NCBI RefSeq assembly: GCF_034347385.1 | Contig: NZ_CP133777.1 | Coordinates: 1,426,001-1,490,000, forward strand | Reading direction: 5' to 3' | DNA: 64,000 bases | Origin: Actimicrobium sp. CCC2.4 | Lineage (GTDB): Bacteria; Pseudomonadota; Gammaproteobacteria; Burkholderiales; Burkholderiaceae_D | Part shown: in pieces, positions 58,695 through 64,000 of the stretch | How the letters are laid out: each line of letters opens with the position of its first letter | How positions within the stretch are numbered: the stretch's first letter is position 1 | Notes under the pieces: model-generated | What the model was told of the DNA's origin: nothing | The model's database searches: none | The model's input: the letters and a program-made list of their open reading frames with translations, nothing else | Position numbers and translations under genes: made by a program

Positions 58695-59726
58695 TCACTT
58701 ACTCACGTAAATCCTGTCAAATTCGCCGCCATCATCGAAGTGTTTTTTCTGCGCCTGCTTCCAGCCACCAAACAGCTCATCAACCGAGAACAGCGCGATC
58801 GGTTTGAAGCTGGCCTGGTATTTTTTTGTTACTGCATCAAGGCGCGGACGCAGGTAGTGCCGGGCGGCGATTTCCTGGCCTTGCGGTGAATACAGGAATT
58901 GCAGGTAAGCCGTAGCCTGCTTGCGGATGCCGCGTTTGTCGACGACTTTATCGACCACGGCTACCGGCGATTCGGCCAGGATCGATACGTCCGGATAGAC
59001 CACGTCGAAGTCGTCGCCAAATTCTTTGCGCACCAGTTGCACTTCATTTTCGAACGTCACGAGTACATCGCCGATGGCACGCTGGGTGAAGGTCGTGGTC
59101 GCCGCGCGCCCGCCGGTGTCGAGGATCGGGACGTTCTTGAACAGCTTCGTCACCAGTTCACGCGCCTGCGCTTCGGTGCCGCCTTTTTTCAGAACCGAAC
59201 CCCATGCCGCCAGATACGTGTAGCGGCCATTGCCCGAGGTTTTCGGATTCGGCACGATGACCTTGATGCCTGGCTTGGCCAGATCATCCCAGCCCTTGAT
59301 CTGCTTCGGATTGCCCTTGCGTACCAGGTACACCATCGTCGAATAGAACGGCGCGGCACCGTTCGGGAATTTCTTTGCCCAGTCCGCCGCCAGCAAACCG
59401 CGATCGGCCAGCAAGTCGATGTCGTTGGCCTGGTTCATCGTCACGACCGATGCTTCAAGGCCATCGGCGACCGAGCGCGCCTGCTTGCTGGAACCACCGT
59501 GCGACTGGTTGATGGTGAGGGTTTCGCCGGTGTTTTTTTTCCAGTCGGCAATGAAGGCCGGGTTGATGTCCTTGAACAGTTCGCGGGTCACGTCATACGA
59601 GACGTTGAGCAGGACTGTGTCAGCGGCGCTGGCGGTGCGGGCAAACGGAAATGTCGCTGCCACCAGAATCAGGAACTGGCCAACGCGGCGCAACAGGGCA
59701 GGGCGTTCGAAAAATAGAGTGGACAT
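58695..59726 (-). CDS. Sulfate ABC transporter substrate-binding protein family, divergent paralogue
   Basis: The 343-residue protein has a signal peptide and the Sbp fold: LLNVSYDVTRELFKDINPAF, SHGGSSKQARSVADGLEASVVT, VPNPKTSGNGRYTYLAAW, TGGRAATTTF. Where typical sulfate binders have TLALAYDID, this has TMNQANDID, so the ligand pocket may differ. Start ATG 59726 precedes the signal peptide; the long upstream open frame has no support. No cysTWA permease genes are in the window. Confidence 0.88.
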   Translation of the reverse strand: MSTLFFERPALLRRVGQFLILVAATFPFARTASAADTVLLNVSYDVTRELFKDINPAFIADWKKNTGETLTINQSHGGSSKQARSVADGLEASVVTMNQANDIDLLADRGLLAADWAKKFPNGAAPFYSTMVYLVRKGNPKQIKGWDDLAKPGIKVIVPNPKTSGNGRYTYLAAWGSVLKKGGTEAQARELVTKLFKNVPILDTGGRAATTTFTQRAIGDVLVTFENEVQLVRKEFGDDFDVVYPDVSILAESPVAVVDKVVDKRGIRKQATAYLQFLYSPQGQEIAARHYLRPRLDAVTKKYQASFKPIALFSVDELFGGWKQAQKKHFDDGGEFDRIYVSK

Positions 59727-59881
59727 AAGCGTGCCTCGGGAAAATGGACTGATGATTGTGCAAACTGCGGCCGCGAAAGCCAACAATCCATTCGTCATAA
59801 GCTTAGGGAATTTACGGTAAGGGAATTTTTTCCGGGCATCACTTCGGTAAGATGGCGCGATTCTTTCAGGTAAGGCAATCG

Positions 59882-61135
59882 ATGGCATCTGATCCGGACT
59901 CAGGCAACCGCTACGGCGTACTGCGTTACCGCAATTTTCGTTTCTACCTGGCAGCGCGATTGCTGTCGACGCTGGCCGTGCAAATGCAAAGCGTGGCAAT
60001 AGGCTGGCAGGTCTACGCCATGACCGGCGATGTTTTCGACCTCGGCCTGATCGGGCTTGCGCAGTTCGCGCCGTTCCTGCTGCTGATCCTGTACGCCGGC
60101 CACGTGGCTGATCGCTACGACCGGCGCAGGATCATCACCGGCTGCATCGTTGCGCAACTGGCGTGCGGCCTCGGCCTGCTGGCATTCACCTGTCTGAACC
60201 TGCAAATCGTCTGGCCGATCTTTGCGGTGCTGGTGCTGTTCGGCAGCGCGCGCGCCTTCATCATGCCGGCCAGCCAGGCCATCCTGATCAACATGGTACC
60301 GGCCGACAGCTTCGGCAAAGCTGTCGCGCTGAGTTCATCGACCTTCCACGTCGCCGTCATCGCCGGTCCGGTGCTGGGCGGCGTGCTGTATCTGGCCGGA
60401 CCAAAGACGGTTTATCTGATTGTCGCCGGCCTGCTGACGTTGTCTGCGGTGCTGATGCTGATGACCAGCAGCACGCCGCAAGTGACTCACAAGGAACCGG
60501 CCACCTGGCACAGCGTGATGGGAGGCTTGCGCTTCGTCTGGTCGCGTCCGGTCGTGCTCGGCGCGATTTCGCTGGACCTGTTTGCGGTACTGTTCGGTGG
60601 TGCCACCGCGCTGCTGCCGGCGATTGCCAGCGATATCCTGCATGTCGGTCCGACCGGCCTCGGCCTGCTGCGTACGGCACCCGCCATCGGTGCAGCGGTT
60701 ACTTCGATCGCGCTGACCTTCCGGCCGATCACACGCCGGGTCGGCGTGTGGATGTTTGGCGGCGTCGCGCTGTTCGGTGCCGGCACCGTGGTGCTCGGCC
60801 TGACCGGTAGCATTGTTGTGGCAATGATCGCACTGGTGCTGATGGGGGTCGGCGACATGGTTAGCGTGTACATCCGGCACTTGCTGGTGCAGTTCGAAAC
60901 ACCGGATGCGATCCGTGGCCGCGTCAGCGCAGTCAATTCAGTCTTCATCGGTGCCTCGAACGAGCTCGGCGAATTTGAATCCGGCATCACCGCAGGCTGG
61001 TTCGGACTGGTGCCGGCGATCTTGATCGGCGGGGTGGCGACACTGGCGGTGACGGCGGCTTGGTCACTGGGTTTTCCGGTGCTGTCGAAGATGGATCGGT
61101 TTCCGCATGCGAGCAAGGATGCTGAAAAAACCTAG
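59882..61135 (+). CDS. MFS transporter (EntS/MFS_3-like)
   Basis: The 417-residue protein has twelve membrane segments, with the MFS motif GHVADRYDRRRIITG between helices 2 and 3 and LFGSARAFIMPASQAILINMVP in helix 4-5. It resembles MFS_3 exporters. Start 59882 has AGGTAAGG upstream and is preferred to ATG 59852. It converges with the TauE/SafE gene, overlapping by four bases. Confidence 0.9.
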   Translation: MASDPDSGNRYGVLRYRNFRFYLAARLLSTLAVQMQSVAIGWQVYAMTGDVFDLGLIGLAQFAPFLLLILYAGHVADRYDRRRIITGCIVAQLACGLGLLAFTCLNLQIVWPIFAVLVLFGSARAFIMPASQAILINMVPADSFGKAVALSSSTFHVAVIAGPVLGGVLYLAGPKTVYLIVAGLLTLSAVLMLMTSSTPQVTHKEPATWHSVMGGLRFVWSRPVVLGAISLDLFAVLFGGATALLPAIASDILHVGPTGLGLLRTAPAIGAAVTSIALTFRPITRRVGVWMFGGVALFGAGTVVLGLTGSIVVAMIALVLMGVGDMVSVYIRHLLVQFETPDAIRGRVSAVNSVFIGASNELGEFESGITAGWFGLVPAILIGGVATLAVTAAWSLGFPVLSKMDRFPHASKDAEKT

Positions 61136-61896
61136 CCAAGCAGATGCCGCAGCCCATCCCAGCTCAGCTTCAACCCGGTCAGCAGCAGGAATCCATACGA
61201 GATCCGGTAAAACACGTTCGCATCGATACGGTCATGCATCCACGCACCGAGCTTGACGCCGATCGGTGCCAGTGGCGACAGCACTGCCGCCGTGGCGAGG
61301 TTGTCCAGGCTGAGTTGGCCGAGCAGCGCATACGGCACGATCTTGGCGTAATTGATGGTCGTGAACAGGATGGTCACGGTGCCGACATAGACCGCCTTAT
61401 CGAGATGCTTTGGCAGCAAATAAATCGCCATCGGCGGACCGCCTGCATGCGAGACAAAACTCGTGAAGCCCGACAGAAAAGACCATAGCCCGGCACTGGC
61501 CTTGTCCGGCAAATGCACCGGCACGCGCACTTTACCTTTTAGCCAGTAATTGAGCGCGAACACCAGCGCCATCACGCCGACCATCGCCGTCACCATCGCA
61601 TCGTTCAATTGATGAAACATCAGCGCGCCGATCAGGATGCCGACCAGCGCACCCGGCAGCAGCAGCTTGAGCAAGGCGGGATCGGCGCGCTTGCGCCAGG
61701 TCACGAAGCCGGTCAGATCCATCACGCACAGGATCGGCAGCATGATGCTGGCGGCCTGCGTCGGCGAGATCGCCAGCGCCATCAACGGTACCGCCACGAT
61801 GCCGAGGCCGCCGGCAAAGCCGCCTTTTGAAATACTGGTGATCAGCACGGCCGGAATGGCGGCGGCGTAGAACAACGGGTCCTGGATGATCTGCAT
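61132..61896 (-). CDS. TauE/SafE-family sulfite exporter-like protein
   Basis: The 254-residue membrane protein has the TauE/SafE features: ISKGGFAGGLGIVAVPLMAL (first repeat) and FVSHAGGPPMAIYLLPK (second repeat). Members move sulfite or sulfonate-derived anions across the inner membrane. Start ATG 61896 gives the compact family start; the open frame continues to 61992. It lies divergent from the sbp-like gene at 62034. Confidence 0.9.
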   Translation of the reverse strand: MQIIQDPLFYAAAIPAVLITSISKGGFAGGLGIVAVPLMALAISPTQAASIMLPILCVMDLTGFVTWRKRADPALLKLLLPGALVGILIGALMFHQLNDAMVTAMVGVMALVFALNYWLKGKVRVPVHLPDKASAGLWSFLSGFTSFVSHAGGPPMAIYLLPKHLDKAVYVGTVTILFTTINYAKIVPYALLGQLSLDNLATAAVLSPLAPIGVKLGAWMHDRIDANVFYRISYGFLLLTGLKLSWDGLRHLLG

Positions 61897-62033
61897 GATT
61901 GCTAGTTGGTAACTTGGCGGAACGCGGAGCATATCTGAAATCTGCATATCGAACCGCGAAAGCATTCGTTCGGTTCTGCCGGTACGGCGCATATTGTGGA
62001 GGCCTCAGAAACTACCCGCCCCGGGAAACGCCG

Positions 62034-63050
62034 ATGTCATTCACCCCTTTGCTCAAGTCGCTGCTCGTAGCCGCCGTGCTGATCCCCGCCGTGCACGTCG
62101 CCAGTGCCGCCGGGCTGTCGCTGCTCAACGTATCGTACGATCCGACCCGCGAGCTGTACCAGGATGTCAACCAGGCCTTTGCCAGGCAGTGGGCGTCCAG
62201 GGGCGGCGACACGATCCGCTTCAAGCAATCGCATGGCGGTTCGGGCAAGCAGGCCCGTGCGGTCATTGATGGTCTCGAAGCCGATGTCGTCACGCTGGCA
62301 CTGGCCTATGACATCGATGCGATTGCCGAACGTGGACTGATCGCACCGGGCTGGCAAAAGCGCTTGCCGCACAACAGTGCGCCGTACACGTCGACGATTG
62401 TTTTTCTGGTCCGCAAGGGCAACCCGAAAGGCATCACCGACTGGAGTGATCTGATCAAGCCGGGTATCGCCGTCATCACACCGAATCCGAAAACCTCCGG
62501 CGGCGCACGCTGGAACCATCTGGCCGCATGGGGCTATGCGCTCAAGCAACCGGGCGGCAATGAAGCGACGGCCCGTGAGTTCCTCGGCAAGCTTTACAAG
62601 AACGTACCGGTGCTCGATTCCGGCTCCCGCGGCGCAACCACGACCTTCGTCGAGCGCGGCATCGGTGACGTGCTGATCGCGTGGGAAAACGAAGCGCTGC
62701 TGGCCATCAAGGAACTCGGTCCGGACAAGGTCGAGATCGTCGCGCCGCCGCTAAGCATCCTGGCCGAACCACCGGTGGCCGTGGTCGATAAAGTGGTCGA
62801 CAAGCGTGGCACCCGCAAGCTTGCCGAAGCCTATGTCCAGTATCTGTATTCGGACGAAGGACAAGAGATCGCGGCCAAAAATTATTACCGCCCGACCTCG
62901 GCCGCCGCCGTTAAAAAATACGCCGCGCAATTTCCGAAAGTGCAATTACTGACCATCGAGGAAGTCGCCGGTGGCTGGACCAAGGCACAGAAAACCCACT
63001 TCGCCGATGGCGGCGTGTTCGATCAAATCTACCTGCCTGCCCGCAAATGA
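62034..63050 (+). CDS. Sulfate ABC transporter substrate-binding protein
   Basis: The 338-residue protein has a signal peptide (residues 1-24) and the canonical sulfate-binding motif [17 protein letters not shown], with [38 protein letters not shown] and [12 protein letters not shown]. It binds sulfate or thiosulfate in the periplasm for uptake. The permease and ATPase genes are not adjacent. Paralogous to the 58695 gene. Its 3' end overlaps the converging ATPase gene by 22 bases. Confidence 0.9.
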   Translation: MSFTPLLKSLLVAAVLIPAVHVASAAGLSLLNVSYDPTRELYQDVNQAFARQWASRGGDTIRFKQSHGGSGKQARAVIDGLEADVVTLALAYDIDAIAERGLIAPGWQKRLPHNSAPYTSTIVFLVRKGNPKGITDWSDLIKPGIAVITPNPKTSGGARWNHLAAWGYALKQPGGNEATAREFLGKLYKNVPVLDSGSRGATTTFVERGIGDVLIAWENEALLAIKELGPDKVEIVAPPLSILAEPPVAVVDKVVDKRGTRKLAEAYVQYLYSDEGQEIAAKNYYRPTSAAAVKKYAAQFPKVQLLTIEEVAGGWTKAQKTHFADGGVFDQIYLPARK

Positions 63051-64000
63051 GTGCATGCGAGCGTCCCGACGAAGCCGCAAGCGCGTAATAATCCGGTTAG
63101 TTCCTGCAAGCCGATTGCGTCGGCACCATGCCGCAACGCAAAGCGCTCGGTGCCCGGATAAACCACGAAACGCTGCGTGATGCCAAGGTCATCGCAGGCA
63201 ATGGCAAAGCCTTTTGCCGGACTCGGCGAGGACGAGCGTTTGACCTCGATGGCCATCTCGATCCGGCCCCCTTGTTCGAACAGTAAATCCAGTTCGGCAC
63301 CGGCCTGGGTGCGGTAGTAATACGGCATCCGGTGCGGGCCCGCGGCGGCGATCAGGTTGTCGATGCAATGCCCTTCAAAACTGGCACCACAGACCGGATG
63401 GCCGAGCACGTCATCCGTGGTTTCCAGTGACAGCAGCGCATGCACGATGCCGCTGTCGCGCACGTACACTTTCGGAGTCTTGACCAGGCGCTTGCCGACG
63501 TTGCCGCTCCATGGACGCAGTCGACGCAGCAGTTGCAGGTCGACCAGCAAATCGATGTAGCGATTCACGGTTGGATTGGCCACGTCCAGGGCGCTGGCCA
63601 GGCGCGTCTGCGTCAGCACGCTGCCTTGCTGATGCGCCAGCATGGTCCAGAGCCGGCCAATAGTTTCGGCCGGCAGGCGCGGGGCAAACATCGGCACGTC
63701 GCGCTCCAGATAGCTGCGGATGAAGTCGCGTCGCCAATCCAGGCTGCGCCTGTCGTCAGTCGCCAGCAGGCTGTCGGGGAACCCGCCGCGCAGCCACAGC
63801 GTGGCGTCGGCGATGCCTGCGCCGCTGGCTTCGCCGGTGTCGATCGGGCCGATTTCCATATAGGCGATGCGTCCGGCCAGCGTTTCGCTGGATTGGCGCA
63901 TCAGGTCCAGCGAGGTCGAACCCAGCAGCAGGAACTGGCCGTTGCGCTGGCCGGCGCGGCGGTTGTCATCGATGATGCCGCGCAGGACTTCAAAGACGCC
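63029..64000 (-). CDS. DUF4143-type ATP-binding protein, C-terminal part (partial)
   Basis: The frame is open through the right edge, so only the C-terminal part is present. The piece nearest the edge reads [13 protein letters not shown], the end of an AAA_14 ATPase domain; the following region has [47 protein letters not shown] and [21 protein letters not shown], the DUF4143 nuclease-like C-terminus with a PD-(D/E)XK-type ELD..EVK. Such proteins are abundant in mobile and archaeal-type genomes; some work as antitoxin or addiction modules. Walker A is outside the window. Confidence 0.88.
   Translation of the reverse strand, partial: GVFEVLRGIIDDNRRAGQRNGQFLLLGSTSLDLMRQSSETLAGRIAYMEIGPIDTGEASGAGIADATLWLRGGFPDSLLATDDRRSLDWRRDFIRSYLERDVPMFAPRLPAETIGRLWTMLAHQQGSVLTQTRLASALDVANPTVNRYIDLLVDLQLLRRLRPWSGNVGKRLVKTPKVYVRDSGIVHALLSLETTDDVLGHPVCGASFEGHCIDNLIAAAGPHRMPYYYRTQAGAELDLLFEQGGRIEMAIEVKRSSSPSPAKGFAIACDDLGITQRFVVYPGTERFALRHGADAIGLQELTGLLRACGFVGTLACTHLRAGR

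Noticed and set aside
61940-61980. Imperfect palindrome CGAACCG...CGGTTC in the TauE/sbp divergent region
   Set aside because: The arms are short and interrupted, and no regulator is adjacent; too weak to list as a site.

Overview
The window reads as chromosomal DNA of a betaproteobacterium of the Burkholderiales, most likely Oxalobacteraceae (Massilia / Herminiimonas / Janthinobacterium / Actimicrobium type). The basis is gene content and protein flavour: GC-rich coding with small tightly packed operons, a ureDABCEFG urease cluster, polyhydroxyalkanoate (PHA) genes (phaZ, a PHA-system protein, a phasin), two PEP-CTERM exported proteins, a parE-SLT-parC operon, an FdxA ferredoxin next to a TrxR-like ferredoxin reductase, and MocR-type regulators. 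Family and genus are inference; no rRNA or tRNA gene is visible to settle it.

Layout. 1-3.3 kb: end of a ketopantoate-reductase-like gene, a lone effector-like protein with a CE-clan cysteine-protease signature, and a CoA-transferase. 3.3-8.4 kb: htpG, a divergent LysR regulator / PRISE-type reductase pair, and a Gfo/Idh/MocA oxidoreductase. 8.4-10.3 kb: palindromic repeats and a hipBA toxin-antitoxin operon with three operator-like sites. 10.3-15.5 kb: an amino-acid cluster of MocR regulator, LysE-type exporter, RidA, aminotransferase, ornithine-cyclodeaminase-like enzyme and a DUF1272 protein. 15.5-22.9 kb (minus strand): pncB, an MBL-fold lipoprotein, parC, a lytic transglycosylase and parE. 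22.9-24.5 kb: repeats and an IS110-family element. 24.6-27.2 kb: CoxE-like VWA protein, GNAT and MoxR ATPase. 27.4-33.9 kb: two small cytochromes c, DUF1841, nitroreductase-like gene, nth, rnfB, phaZ, ferredoxin reductase and fdxA. 34-36.7 kb: an AT-rich island with two PEP-CTERM genes and long non-coding stretches. 36.8-43.9 kb: a hydroxyacid dehydrogenase, PHA-system protein, acyl-CoA-binding protein, small lipoprotein, two FKBP isomerases, then a beta-propeller / deacetylase / sterol-desaturase-like / EI24 / MoCF-domain run. 43.9-49.1 kb: urease. 49.3-58.5 kb: DUF349 protein, phasin, an HDAC-EamA-thioesterase-nitroreductase operon, a PBP7-like peptidase, an IclR regulator and dgkA. 58.7-64 kb: two sulfate-binding-protein paralogues flanking an MFS transporter and a TauE/SafE exporter, then a truncated DUF4143-type ATPase.

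Most of the window is ordinary housekeeping and metabolism. The accessory signals that deserve attention are the CE-clan protease-like gene, a family of short palindromic repeats with a constant loop but variable, self-complementary arms, a 39-bp sequence shared by two distant repeat islands, the IS110 element with a long non-coding left end compatible with a bridge RNA, and clear regulator-site architectures in front of hipBA, the MocR/LysE pair and the LysR/reductase pair. No CRISPR array, phage, or conventional defence island was found apart from hipBA.
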